NCBI GenBank assembly: GCA_033675265.1
Contig: JAUJYZ010001565.1
Location: 248,001-312,000 of the forward strand
From: Actinostola sp. cb2023
Lineage: Eukaryota; Cnidaria; Anthozoa; Actiniaria; Actinostolidae
Direction of reading: 5' to 3'
Length of the DNA stretch: 64,000 nucleotides
The notes under the pieces were generated by a model. The model did not search any database, had not been told where the DNA came from, and was given only the letters and a program-made list of their open reading frames with translations. Each line of letters starts with the position of its first letter. Positions within the stretch are counted from its first letter, which is position 1. Below are positions 23,936 through 36,199 of this stretch, one piece after another. The position numbers were made by a program, and so were the translations under genes.

Positions 23936-25682
23936 CCAATAGATAAATAGAGTATAAGACTTTATTTAAGACAGTAAACAGCAACACAGACAAACCTGTG
24001 GCCCTCGATAAGCTAATTTAAAATCTAAAATTCTAAAAATATATATCAAAATATAAATGTGAAAGCCTATAACCCAATATATAAACCGGCTATAATATTA
24101 AATTCGATATAAATAACCGCAGACGCGAAGGAGAATAGAACAATAACAATTAATTCACAAAAAAACTCATTAATGACGGAATGGTCAGTCGCTATTTGAT
24201 TGAATACTAAAAACGTTTAAAAAAGGTGTTGCGAAAAAGAGCGTAAACTGGGCGACTGCCTGATACCGAGGACCATCCAGTAATGATAATGTAACCAAAG
24301 AAACACCTTTGCCTTTGAACAGTTTGTGGTTTGTGCTCACTGCAAGACTTAAATTCTCGCGCGTACTTCGGTCTTCTTGAAGTTCTATCCCAGACTCGTT
24401 CCCAGTCCTTACTTAAATATTAGACCGATCATTCACTTCATTCACGTATTTTGTACTTTAAAAATGCGCGCAATGGTGTCTGGGAAATATTCGGCTGCTC
24501 GCGAAGCAGCCTGGGAAGGCGTGAAACTCCGCGCGCCCTCCAAGAACCTCCAAGAAGCGACTGGGAACGAGTCTGCATGGTTCTGTCCGTGAGACAGAGG
24601 GCATGCAGTACTGTATGGGATCCACATTTCAGGCTCCTTTTCAGAGGGTCAGAAACGAATCAGGGAAAGTCTCAAGTATATGTAGTTCAGCGTTTGCCTA
24701 TGATATTAGAACTTTATTCTATACTTCTATAGAAATAAACCAACAAACAACATGATATGAATGGTATCGCTTTAGTGGATCAGTCAAGTCGTGACGGAAA
24801 TATGATGTCGGCTATAACCCATCATGCTGGCAAACATATGTTTTACCAACTTGTATTTCATGTGTTGTTGATTTTTTTTGTATTTCATGTGCTGTTGATG
24901 ATTTTATCGTTCAAATCGTTGCATGCCAAGTTTTTCAAATTCTCATCTACATACTGATATATTATAAAGCTACAAGGCGCCGAACTAAAACCAGTCACTA
25001 CATACTATTAAAGAACCACTTTGAAGTCGACGCCTCTCCAAACAAACTACACAATAAAAACAGCTTTTTCTCATTCAAAGTGACAGTTTTCTGATGGGAT
25101 AACAAAGCTGACACAAACTTATTTTCCTGTTTGAAACTTCCCTCGTGTGTTCAAAAACCACAACATGCAGTTTGTTGACGTTTTCTTGATGAGTCTTTTG
25201 TAGAGAGCGTGGTATTATCTCCTCAGAGCCAAAGAGGCGACAATTACTGGCTTACAAAACTAAACAACAGTTTGTTTAATTAATATGCAAAGATAAGCTT
25301 CATGTTCATTGAGATGAAGTCATCAGCAACTAAAGGAATTCACTGCTGGCTTAGAGAAAGAAGAACAAGACACAGAATCTGCGAAAAAAAGTTAGTTCAG
25401 CACTTGCCGCTTGACGAAGGAAAACGTCTCCAGAACTAAAGAACAACAGAACAACACAGTTGTTTTCACTATTTATGATAATAATATCATGACTATGAGC
25501 TCGGGTTTTCAGAATTAATTCACATAAGTCACCGAAAAACGGACAGAAAGGAGCCGTGGTTGATAACGTGTAGACAGTAGTCTTGTACTCACTTGAAAGA
25601 ATGACATTAATCTGACTTGAATTTCATTGCTCCTGTTATGAAAATACCTTTGTTATGGAAGTGGGAGAGCTAACAGTTGGGA
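23936..25682. other. Intergenic sequence, one inverted-repeat element, no gene
   Basis: About 24388-24577 is bracketed by CAGACTCGTTCCCAGTC and its inverse GACTGGGAACGAGTCTG, a likely MITE. The rest is AT-rich without exon-like frames that I can support. Confidence 0.55.
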
Positions 25683-27450
25683 GAAACTGCACGTTTTTCT
25701 AACTATAGGGAAAGTAGATGGGAGAAACTGCGCGTTTCAGTTCTACTCTAGGGAAAGTAGATGGGAGAAACTGCACGTTTTTCTACTCTATGGAAAGTAG
25801 ATGGGAGAACTGCGCGTTTCAGTTCTACTCTAGGGAAAGTAGATGGGAGAAACTGCGCGTTTTTCTACTCTATGGAAAGTAGATGGGAGAAACTGCGCGT
25901 TCTTCTACTCTAGGGAAAGTAGATGGGAGAAACTGCGCGTTCTTCTACTCTAGGGAAAGTAGATGGGAGAAACTGCACGTTCTTCTACTCTAGGGAAAGT
26001 AGATGGGAGAAACTGCGCGTTCTTCTACTCTAGGGAAAGTAGATGGGAGAAACTGCGCGTTCTTCTACTCTAGGGAAAGTAGATGGGAGAAACTGCGCGT
26101 TTTTCTACTCTAGGGAAAGTAGATGGGAGAAACTGCGCGTTCTTCTACTCTAGGGAAAGTAGATGGAGAAACTGCGCGTTCTTCTACTCTAGGAAAGTAG
26201 ATGGGAGAAACTGCGCGTTTTTCTACTCTATGGAAAGTAGATGGGAGAAACTGCGCGTTCTTCTACTCTAGGGAAAGTATGGGAGAAAGTAGGGAAAGTA
26301 GATGGGAGAAACTGCGCGTTCTTCTACTCTAGGGAAAGTAGATGGGAGAAACTGCGCGTTCTTCTACTCTAGGGAAAGTAGATGGGAGAAACTGCGCGTT
26401 CTTCTACTCTAGGGAAAGTAGATGGGAGAAACTGCGCGTTCTTCTACTCTAGGGAAAGTAGATGGGAGAAACTGCACGTTCTTCTACTCTAGGGAAAGTA
26501 GATGGGAGAAACTGCGCGTTCTTCTACTCTAGGGAAAGTAGATGGGAGAAACTGCGCGTTCTTCTACTCTAGGGAAAGTAGATGGGAGAAACTGCGCGTT
26601 TTTCTACTCTAGGGAAAGTAGATGGGAGAAACTGCGCGTTCTTCTACTCTAGGGAAAGTAGATGGGAGAAACTGCGCGTTCTTCTACTCTAGGGAAAGTA
26701 GATGGGAGAAACTGCGCGTACTCTATGGAAAGTAGATGGGAGAAACTGCGCGTTCTTCTACTCTAGGGAAAGTAGATGGGAGAAACTGCGCGTTCTTCTA
26801 CTCTAGGGAAAGTAGATGGGAGAAACTGCGCGTTCTTCTACTCTAGGGAAAGTAGATGGGAGAAACTGCGCGTTCTTCTACTCTAGGGAAAGTAGATGGG
26901 AGAAACTGCGCGTTCTTCTACTCTAGGGAAAGTAGATGGGAGAAACTGCGCGTTCTTCTACTCTAGGGAAAGTAGATGGGAGAAACTGCGCGTTCTTCTA
27001 CTCTAGGGAAAGTAGATGGGAGAAACTGCGCGTTCTTCTACTCTAGGGAAAGTAGATGGGAGAAACTGCGCGTTCTTCTACTCTAGGGAAAGTAGATGGG
27101 AGAAACTGCGCGTTCTTCTACTCTAGGGAAAGTAGATGGGAGAAACTGCGCGTTCTTCTACTCTAGGGAAAGTAGATGGGAGAAACTGCGCGTTCTTCTA
27201 CTCTAGGGAAAGTAGATGGGAGAAACTGCGCGTTCTTCTACTCTAGGGAAAGTAGATGGGAGAAACTGCGCGTTCTTCTACTCTAGGGAAAGTAGATGGG
27301 AGAAACTGCGCGTTCTTCTACTCTAGGGAAAGTAGATGGGAGAAACTGCGCGTTCTTCTACTCTAGGGAAAGTAGATGGGAGAAACTGCGCGTTCTTCTA
27401 CTCTAGGGAAAGTAGATGGGAGAAACTGCGCGTTTTTCTACTCTAGGGCT
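25683..27450. repeat. 1.75-kb array of a 40-bp unit
   Basis: About 43 copies of a 40-bp unit built from GGGAAAGTAGATGGGAGAAA followed by CTGCGCGTTCTTCTACTCTA. Left-end copies vary (CACG for CGCG, TATGG for TAGGG, a 'TTTCAG' form). From about 26,750 to 27,420 copies are essentially identical, indicating recent expansion or homogenisation. Confidence 0.97.
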
Positions 27451-29515
27451 GGAAATCGCAAATTTATTGATTGATTCTTTACTCGCTAAAAGTGTTTTAC
27501 TCGGCAACGAACCTCCATAAATACTGATGACCATTGGCATGCATAAACAGCCGAGTAATCTGAGGACATACATGCATAGATGTGTTAATAGGCTTAATCA
27601 CTTCGCAGTAAGGTCCCCATTTATAGCGAGTCCCATTTGCTTTAGCATTGATAGCATTGTGAGAAAGAGAAAACTCTTGATTTGATGAACTTGAATGAGT
27701 TTCGTTGGTCTTTAGCGATTAGCATGTAGCCATCAAGTCTCAATGGGACAGATAACAAACTATCGCTGTTGGCAAGTTTCACCGCGGAGTAAATCGGTCT
27801 GCTCCAAGCCAAACAGGAAACGTTAAGGCATTTTCCAGCTGCAGAATGCTTGAGTGTTCATGGGTTGAATTGATCATTCTACGTACAAAGAATGTAGAAG
27901 GTGTTGGAACAGACTAGAGATGGTATCATCGTTATCAGTATATCACTGGCACAATGGACAGTGGTTTTATAGTGAGATGTGAGAAAAGAGAGGGCAAGAC
28001 AATGATGACCATAGCACAAACTAGATGATGTACACTGCAGGGCCAGACACTAAATCCATAGTGCATAATTACGATGTTTTTTCACTAAACACTTGATTCT
28101 TCTCAGGATATCACAGGACAGCATACGTATTAAACGTATCGAGTTACGATAGTGAACTGCGCCACTGGAACCAAGCTGTCGACAGACGCCTACTAGCTTG
28201 ACATCTCACCGATAAATATAGAACCCCTGATAGACCGCCAAACCATTCCACTCCATTCTTAACTTTGGACGTAAAAGTTTGAAACGTTTAAACGCTACAA
28301 GACCTCGATTAGAGAGCCTTGAACGAGTTTTGAATCTGGCAGCTCGAGTGCGCGTGATTATGTAGAGATGGTGGGAAAATCCGGTTTCTTTGAGGCGAGC
28401 GCTTCAAGTGTTTTCTTTAATAAATGTGATGTAATAAAAGTGTAAGGAATTTTCATGACTGAGATAAAAATTAAAAAAATTAAAAAAGTCATAACTATCT
28501 AATATAGTAACGACGACAGAGTAGTTTTCTCCTTCACAGTAGCTAAAGGACTTAACGCTGTGATTGCGTGAGCCACTTATAAGAAATTTAAGAAAATATC
28601 ATGCATTTTTGTATTATCGCCGGTCATTTATCAAGCGGTCAAGCACACAGACTATATGGCACCGAATATCGTGTTTAGTTGGCTTCAAACAGCCAACGGA
28701 GCCACGCGACGTATCAGCTGATAGCTATATGTCCACGGTAAGGCGACTGCGGGTCTCATTCTTATAAATTGAACAAAAAGATGTACAAAACATTGAACGA
28801 GCGGTCTGTCGTGGGAATGGTATATGCAGCAGCGAGGGTATTACTAGTGTGATGGCAATCTTGACAGTGATGAGCGAACTCTGATAACATGTACCGAGAC
28901 ACTATCCAGATGACGCCGTGCAAACGAGGTCATTAGCGCTAGAAAACCAGTGTAAACACACGAATATAGTTCTTCAACGTTGTTGATTTAATGTTAGACG
29001 TCATTCCTCGACTTCAATGGTGAAAGATATCGAGTCTACAAATAACAACAAACGGAGAACTAGTGAGAGCACGTCTTGAAGCCATCAACGTGCCATGAAC
29101 TCTTTCTTTGAATCGCAAACAAACTCATCATCATCAAGAACTGAAGCGTACGGAGATAAAATGAATCTTTAACCTTCTTATGGTTACGCAAAGACAAGAC
29201 TTCCGTTGCAAGTGACAGAAGACTACAGGGTAAAATCAGATAACTAATAAATGAAGGGCAACCTAATTACCGCCCAAGACAACGAAACTTTAGCCGTAAG
29301 TCCGACTGCCAAGATCGCAGCGATAATTTAGGAGCGCATTATTTGATCAAAACTTGGCCGACACGTTCACTCTCATTTGGCGACAAGCGAGGACACGGAA
29401 AGAATAAATCTCAGTCGTACTTTGGAAAGTCCAGGTCTGCTGTAGGGAATTACAAGTGGGGAACTCTGTTGAAAGAAAAGAGAGGTGATTTCTTGGGCCA
29501 GTTAAGGATACCATC
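27451..29515. other. 5' flank of the GPCR gene; no other gene seen
   Basis: Unique sequence without tandem arrays. It may contain non-coding 5' exons of the receptor gene. I see no motif strong enough to call a promoter. Confidence 0.4.
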
Positions 29516-30505
29516 ATGGCGTCTGTGGATTATGACTCGGTGGTAACAGACTATGACGATTGGAATGAAACTTTAACAGAGTACGGAGAAGAACTCCACT
29601 CTCCTGTACTCCACGAAACTTTACCGACTTATGTCATCTTTATGCTTGTGCTTTATACCGTCATCTTTATAGTGGGATTCTTTGGCAACTGTATTGTCAT
29701 TTACGGTGTAATGCAACAAGGACTCAACAAGACGACTAGTAGCTTCTTCATTGCTAATTTAGCTTTGTCTGACCTTGCTGTATTAGTGCTTAGTTTACCG
29801 GTTGGTCTTCTACAAGAACTAGCATCATGGCCGTTTGGTGAGCTCGCCTGTAAGATATTCTACCCGTTGGGTGATGTATTCTTACTGGTCTCCATCATGA
29901 CTTTGACAATTATCAGTGTGGACCGATATAGAGCTGTGGTGACACCAAAGAAACGCTTCACCAAGGGACAAACCAAGCTCTCTATTGTCATCATTTGGAT
30001 TGTTTCGTATCTCATTTGTGGCTTACCAACATCGTTCCTACTGAAGCTCATTACAACCACCGATGGAGTGAAATTCTGTTATCCTTTCTGGCCGAATAAA
30101 CTACAAAGGCGAGTACACATGATAGTAATAACTCTCATTGTTACAATTCCGTTCTTTATCATCGCGTACTCGTACATTCGAATCGTACGAACTCTGTGGA
30201 AAGTACGAGTTATCCACAAGAACGTAGTGAGGCTAACTAAGGAATCGCACGCTCGCTTGGAGAAAAAGCGCAAACTGGTCAAGATGCTAATTCTCATCGT
30301 GTTTGCGTTCACTGTATGCTCTCTGCCATACATTGTTTATACGCTCTTTCTGGAATTCGGTGGTAACGAAGTTCAAGCCGAAGAAGTAGAGATTGGATTG
30401 GTTGTGGTGCTGTCACTATTCTACACCAATAGCGCTGTCAATCCACTGATTCTGTGCGCTATGAGCAAGGACTACAGGAAAGGCCTACGACCGTGTAAAT
30501 GTTGA
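29516..30505 (+). CDS. Rhodopsin-class (class A) G-protein-coupled receptor, intronless
   Basis: A single 329-aa open frame has all seven membrane segments. Visible: N-glycosylation site N17-E-T; TM1 with 'GN' at 57-58; TM2 'NLALSD' (Asp86); Trp105 and Cys112 before TM3; 'DRY' at 136-138; Trp161 in TM4; Cys188, the likely disulfide partner of Cys112; a Pro in TM5 ('IVTIPFFIIAYSY'); basic third loop 'LEKKRKLVK'; TM6 'FAFTVCSLPY'; TM7 'NSAVNPLIL'. The pattern is like peptide (neuropeptide-type) receptors, but the ligand cannot be assigned. Oddity: the TM7 'NPxxY' motif reads 'NPLIL', lacking the Tyr that helps activation in most members. The C-terminal tail is very short and ends in '...RPCKC', possible palmitoylation cysteines. 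The ATG sits in ACCATCATGG. Tandem copies of the final coding segment follow the stop. Confidence 0.92.
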   Translation: MASVDYDSVVTDYDDWNETLTEYGEELHSPVLHETLPTYVIFMLVLYTVIFIVGFFGNCIVIYGVMQQGLNKTTSSFFIANLALSDLAVLVLSLPVGLLQELASWPFGELACKIFYPLGDVFLLVSIMTLTIISVDRYRAVVTPKKRFTKGQTKLSIVIIWIVSYLICGLPTSFLLKLITTTDGVKFCYPFWPNKLQRRVHMIVITLIVTIPFFIIAYSYIRIVRTLWKVRVIHKNVVRLTKESHARLEKKRKLVKMLILIVFAFTVCSLPYIVYTLFLEFGGNEVQAEEVEIGLVVVLSLFYTNSAVNPLILCAMSKDYRKGLRPCKC

Positions 30506-31222
30506 TTGTTGATGAGAACTTATTCTACACTAATAGCGCTGTCAAACCACTGATTCTGTGCGCTATGAGCAAGAAAGGCCTACGACCGTGTAAATATGTT
30601 GATTGTTGATGAGAACTTATTCTGCAATAATAGCGCTGTCAATCCATTGATTCTGCGCTATGAGCAAGGACTACAGGAAAGGCCTACGACCGTGTAAATA
30701 TGTTGATTGTTGATGAGAACTTATTCTGCACTAATAGCGCTGTCAATCCACTGATTCTGTGCGCTATGAGCAAGGACTACAGGAAAGGCCTACGACCGTG
30801 TAAATGTTGATTGTTGATGAGAACTTATTCTGCACTAATAGCGCTGTCAATCCACTGATTCTGTGCGCTATGAGCAAGAAAGGCCTACGACCGTGTAAAT
30901 ATGTTGATTGTTGATGAGAACTTATTCTGCACTAATAGCGCTGTCAATCCACTGATTCTGTGCGCTATGAGCAAGGACTACAGGAAAGGCCTACGACCGT
31001 GTAAATATGTTGATTGTTGATGAGAACTTATTCTGCACTAATAGCGCTGTCAATCCACTGATTCTGTGCGCTATGAGCAAGGACTACAGGAAAGGCCTAC
31101 GACCGTGTAGATGTTGATTGTTGATGAGAACTTATTCTGCACTAATAGCGCTGTCAATCCACTGATTCTGTGCGCTATGAGCAAGAAAGGCCTACGACCG
31201 TGTAAATATGTTGATTGTTGAT
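30410..31222 (+). repeat. Tandem array made from the GPCR TM7/C-tail coding end plus 3' sequence
   Basis: The true gene end plus seven further ~95-106-bp copies (starting near 30519, 30617, 30719, 30823, 30920, 31026, 31131). Each copy contains AATAGCGCTGTCAATCCACT (Asn-Ser-Ala-Val-Asn-Pro-Leu), the short tail, the stop region and GTTGATTGTTGATGAGAACT. Some copies lack 9 bp (GACTACAGG, an in-frame loss) and some read TGTAAATATGTTGA instead of TGTAAATGTTGA, which would extend the tail by two residues. Confidence 0.95.
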
Positions 31223-31833
31223 GCCGAGAGAGCTTGTGTTGACAGAGCGAGCGAGTGTCACGCCTTGCAGGACCAACACAACAAACAAGGCAAACGAAAG
31301 CCTCTCTCTTTCCTCTTATTGAATTTTTGCTGTTTTAGTTGCAACTTCGCTGTGGACAATAGGTGTTGTGGTTGATCTTAGGAGGTTCTACAGACTAGCG
31401 AGCGACAGTCAAACGATGATGTCACCTCAACAAAACGTGGCGACTCCTGTACTAAACACCATTTATAGGTGTACATACCACAGCATGCACCACTGTTATA
31501 TTGGATGTAAATATCGATTTATTTTTGTAGAGTAGTTTGATTTATAAAGCGCCATGGGATTTGAAGTCTTTGAACTGAACGGTGATGAGTGCCGGACATC
31601 TGTAACTATGATCATGTATTGTAAATAGAATGGCAGCGTGTCATTTGAATGTAAAGAGGGTTTTTGATGCTAGTAGTTTATTGTTAGAAAACACGATTAA
31701 ACCAAGCAATTCTGATAGAAGATTATAGAAATACAAGAAAATGGAATTAAAATTTTTGAGGAATGACAAAAATGAAAGAAGTTTTGGTGTTTTTTTTTTC
31801 TTCTTTCTCTCTATATTTGTCTCTCTTTAATTT

Positions 31834-31940
31834 TTTCAGGCCAAACAATCACTGCTTCAGCCACAAAACCTGTGAAATCAGCTTATTTTCAGGCCAAACA
31901 ATCACTGCTTCAGCCACAAAACCTGTGAAATCAGCTTATC
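31834..31940 (+). repeat. Two-copy direct repeat (~52 bp)
   Basis: TTTTCAGGCCAAACAATCAC through AAATCAGCTTAT is present twice in tandem. Confidence 0.9.
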
Positions 31941-32123
31941 AGTGTCGATAACCCATTTGTTCCATAGAGATAAGGCAATGAGCTCTATGAATGGTTGTTC
32001 GTGTACAACGAGAAACATTTCTATTATCACTTTACCGCTATCTATATAGACCATCCCAACACCGCCATCGCCACACGTCACCCAACTGGTTAAAATAGCC
32101 GGGTGATTGTATGCATTGGACAT
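31941..32123 (-). pseudogene. Possible exon or exon remnant on the minus strand
   Basis: A minus-strand open frame reads with protein-like composition ('SWVTCGDGGVGMVYIDSG', 'VVHEQPFIELIALSLWNKW'). It has no clear partner exons and I do not recognise it. It could be a relic exon of a WD-type protein or chance. Confidence 0.2.
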
Positions 32124-32760
32124 TGAGGGGGTGGACTGAATGTTTAGTAAACGAATGAACTACGGCTTGTTGGCGTCTTCGTGTCTCCTTCCTTAATCTT
32201 TTAGGAACTTAAATCTTCTCAAGATAAAAACACTTTTGATTCATGAAACCTTTGGTTTTAGCACCGCAGAACTTGTTTGCCGTAAGGTCAGTAGTAATGG
32301 TGTAAATATGGCTAGAATTTCACGCAATGAGTTTATCTAAGGGATAATGAAGTCTACAATAATAAAAATGTCTTCGTTCAATTTCCTTTTCTCTGGTTTC
32401 AAAAGAGCGTGTTCCGCCGGCACAGGTTTAGACGAACCAAGACAGCAATGCATTGTGGGTAACCACGGTCGAACAGCATCATGGGTACATCTTTTGATTT
32501 TCGTATAAACTTTCAGCCGCGCTGACGCCTTGATAGACCACCGTGTTAGTTTGTGGGGTGGGAGATACAGGGTTGTAGTGTAGTGATTCTGTTCCATCGA
32601 AAACAACTCAGTGAGGAGCCTTCCAAACCACCACCAGTTTGGTTGGTCGGATCCCTTGCGCCCTTTCTCTTCTAACCAATATAAAGGGTACATAAAAGAA
32701 CCTGTTGTGTTATTTTGCAAAGAGGTAGGGGATTGTCGGCTCCCGGTAGCCCGTAGTCTT

Positions 32761-33001
32761 CAGGGGCGGATCCAAGGGGGGGGGGCATGGGGGGCCGGTG
32801 CCCCCCCTTTGAGTTAGGCCCGATACATATTCGCCCACGTCTCCCCACCATTTGATACCCAGAATGGATGGAAATTGCATTTTCGAGCTTCTAGATTTCA
32901 AAATTTTCTGGGGGTGCATGCCCCCACACCCCCCTAGAAGAAGGGGCCTTCCGATCCCTTAGTGGTGCACCCCCCTTTCAAAATCTCTAGATCCGCCCCT
33001 G
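32761..33001. mobile_element. MITE with CAGGGGCGGATC termini
   Basis: CAGGGGCGGATC at the left and GATCCGCCCCTG at the right; G- and C-rich arms; GTCTT on both flanks. A relative is at 52031-52176. Confidence 0.75.
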
Positions 33002-33085
33002 GTCTTATGGTCATAATTGTAAGCTGCGTTTACTATTGACTCAGTCTGTATCTCTCTAGTGTAGCAGCGCAAAGCGCATTTGGAT

Positions 33086-33390
33086 TATACACCTATTTCA
33101 ATAAAGGTTGTCGAGGACATCAGTCCATAGGCGATAGGTTATACGTCGTTCCAAGACCGAACTGCATTATGGTAACAGTGAAAAGCTAAAAACAGTATGA
33201 AAGCCTGTATGATATCGTACCTATTTCCATTTCAACACGCCAAGACACATTTTGAATCGAATTTTATGAAATATTTCTGGTATACACGCCATTCAAGCTG
33301 TTACCATAATGCAGTTCGGTCTTGCAACGACGTATAACCTATTGCCTATGGACTGATGTCCTCGACAACCTTTATTGAAATAGGTGTATA
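33086..33390. mobile_element. MITE, 305 bp, long perfect-type inverted arms
   Basis: Arms begin TATACACCTATTTCAATAAA and its inverse and continue for about 95 bp (GGTTGTCGAGGACATCAGTC; GAACTGCATTATGGTAACAG). Confidence 0.85.
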
Positions 33391-34129
33391 CATATAGAAA
33401 AGTGCACTACATATTTGATCATCTTTCTTTCATTCCAACACATGAAGGACACTGATAACACTTTGTTGGTCAAAATAGTTCTACCCATTTGTCTCATCTA
33501 TCGATCGTCATTTAATAGTTCCAATAGTTAAACTTACTATACAACAATGGATTTATAGACTCATCTATTTATCAGTTCTCTCCATGCATGATTTGGTTGG
33601 CTATCTTATCAGACCAGGAAAGCGACAACGATTTAACTCCATTAATTAGCGCTATTTTCTTGCCAACAGAGACAGGAAAGGCTGGGGTATCCGGCAACAA
33701 ATGTTAGTGAACAAAGTGCATATTTCGTACATTATATTAAGGTGAAAAACGCTCGTTTGTTGGTGTGACTGACCTTTGTAGGGATTATAGTTACAATCTG
33801 TACCAAGTACTGGTTTCCTGCTGACAAACATGTTTAGTCTCAATACTTTCTCACTAGGACAGTTTGGCTAAACACGTGGGAAGGTCACGTGACACGGGGA
33901 TCGAGCGAAAATGAAATATATATAACATATCTAGAACAACTTTTTTTTTGATATTTTTTTCTGCTAAACTCAGGTAGCCTCTCGTTGAGGGGATTATTTT
34001 GCTGTTTCGAGGTTCTCCTCAGTTCTGTACGTTATTTGTAACTGGAAACTATTAAAATCAGTAAAAGTAAGTACCTGACAAACCATCAAGGATAATCAAT
34101 TTGTGAAGAGAACAAAACCTTGTCATTGC

Positions 34130-34431
34130 AATGGGGAGTTTGCAGGTTTTGAGTGACATTTTAAATTTTAATCCAACAAAAACAAATATTTAATATTTGA
34201 AAAGAGCACACCAAAGTTAGCAAATATTGAAATTTTGAAGTAATTTCGATGAATAGAGCGAAAGTTATGGGCGACTGAAGTGTTTTTTTTTTCTTAAGAA
34301 ACTTTCGCTCTATTCATCGAAATTACTTCAAAATTTCAATATTTGCTAACTTTGGTGTGCTCTTTTCAAATATTTTATTTTTATTTTTATTGGATTAAAA
34401 TTTAAAATGTCACGCAAGACACTCCCCATTC
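34130..34431. mobile_element. MITE, ~300 bp, foldback
   Basis: AATGGGGAGT/ACTCCCCATT ends. Arms of over 130 bp contain TTGCTAACTTTGGTGTGCTC in the right arm and its inverse in the left. Confidence 0.85.
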
Positions 34432-35248
34432 ACTGTGAAGTAAACAAACTGAAAATGGAAAGCAAACTAAAGTGGATTAGTCGCCATTATCATAAGCGCG
34501 ACAGCTCAACAAATAATCTTATAAATGTACCGCATAAAAGTCATTCAAGTCTTGCGTAAGAGACCTTACATATGACGTCATACCATTTCGTTCTAACGAC
34601 ACAAATTCTATTATGAAAATAATAATTCTGAATTCCAAGGATTGGTCATTACAGAAACTATTAGTTAGTGTGTGCAAAGTCAAATGAAAACAAAAGAACA
34701 CAATGGAATCAGAGTGTACTAATGCTAATATCTACTTCACGGATTAGAGTGGCTTTCATAAACCCATGATATATAACTAATTGCTGGTTTTCATTAGACG
34801 TCACTTCCGGTCTCGTAAGGAATTTTCATCAGCTGAATTGCACCTTTTCAAAAGAATACTCTCTGCTTGATAGCACATGGAGGGCAGTGTTTGCCCGTCA
34901 TTTGAAGCAAATAATGAGATTCAAGGAGTTTTAACAGCTGATCGGAAACCAGCAATTGCATAATCGTTGTCGGGTCGAAATTCATGAAAGTATGACCAAA
35001 AGGAATTCTGGGAAATTAAAACCCTCAAATGACCAGACTTGTAGGATCTTAGTTAAATAGCTCATATACCTTCAAAACTACGAGAACATTGCAAATATCT
35101 GTATGTAATGCGGGTCATGAACTGATTTCCCATCCATCCTTGCGGTCTCAGCTTCTATGATTTATGATTTTCAACCCGACAAGCACTCTAATTCCATTGA
35201 GTTCTTTTGTTGTCATTTCATGACATACCCCTCTTGATACCCCTTATT

Positions 35249-35480
35249 AACCGAGCGCGAGGTCCGTACGGGAAGTTATGGACCGAGTTTTTTCGCACGC
35301 TTGGGCCATAAAAAGTGTTGGGGGGGGGGGGGGGGGGGGAACTAGGATCCATAACTTCCTGTACGGACCGAGCAAGCGAGGTTAATAAGATATTTATTAT
35401 ATAGCCCGCTTTTCCTTACGTTTCTGTTTTCAGCGGGCCGTACGGGAAGTTACGGCCCGCTAATTGACCAATAAGAGCGC
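35249..35480. mobile_element. Inverted-repeat element(s) with GTACGGGAAGTTA motifs and a poly-G tract
   Basis: TTAACCGAGCGCGAGGTCCG is matched inverted near 35380. The arms CGTACGGGAAGTTATGG pair across an 18-G run. A second related motif (GGGCCGTACGGGAAGTTACG) follows at about 35437. Confidence 0.7.
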
Positions 35481-35812
35481 GCGTAGTATCTGTGCTATAT
35501 AATAATATTGCACATTGACTATTAGATATTATTTAAGTTAATTGAAGTTTTAATAACACCATTTTATTTAAGTTTTTACGGTGTTATAGATTTCCTTTCG
35601 CCAATGAATTTATCATTATAAACCGACCAGCAGATTATCATATCGTCTGAACCTCAGTGTCCCTTTCGTGTTCAAGGTCGACCACTCCCACAGACCTGGT
35701 TACACGGCAACTATACAAACAAACAACTATTGTCTGATCATTTACTATGTTCTGTAGAACGTACTTTGATGTATATATCAACACACTTTGATTCTTAAAT
35801 CAGAAAAACTCC

Positions 35813-36188
35813 CGGAGGGGGGGGGGGGGGGGTACTCCCATATATGGACTATACGGGGATGTGCCGCTCAACAGGGTATGGTTTTTGTCTCTCTGACTCT
35901 GGAACAGGGTATACAAATCACTGTTTCTGTCTGGAACAGGGGTATATTTTACGTTCAGTTTGGCTCTGGAAATAATACTCTGGAACAGAGTATGATAGTC
36001 TGGAACAGAGTATATTTGTATTGCTTCTAGTCTGGAACAGGGTACCTATTTTGGCCATTTTGTCTGGAACAGGGTCGCAAAATTATCTTTTTTTTGTCTG
36101 GAACAGGTCCAGGGTCTCAGAGACTCAGCGGCACACCCCCGTCCTAAATTTAAGGGAGTACCCCCCCCCCCCCCCCCCCCCCCCCCGG
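35813..36188. mobile_element. Element with GGAGTACC/poly-G termini and repeated TCTGGAACAGGGTA
   Basis: It starts CCCGGAGGGG...GTACTCCC and ends GGGAGTACCC...CCCCGG. The interior holds about nine irregular copies of GTCTGGAACAGGGTA. I recall this motif from coral genomes. Confidence 0.7.
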
Positions 36189-36199
36189 ATAGGAGGGAC

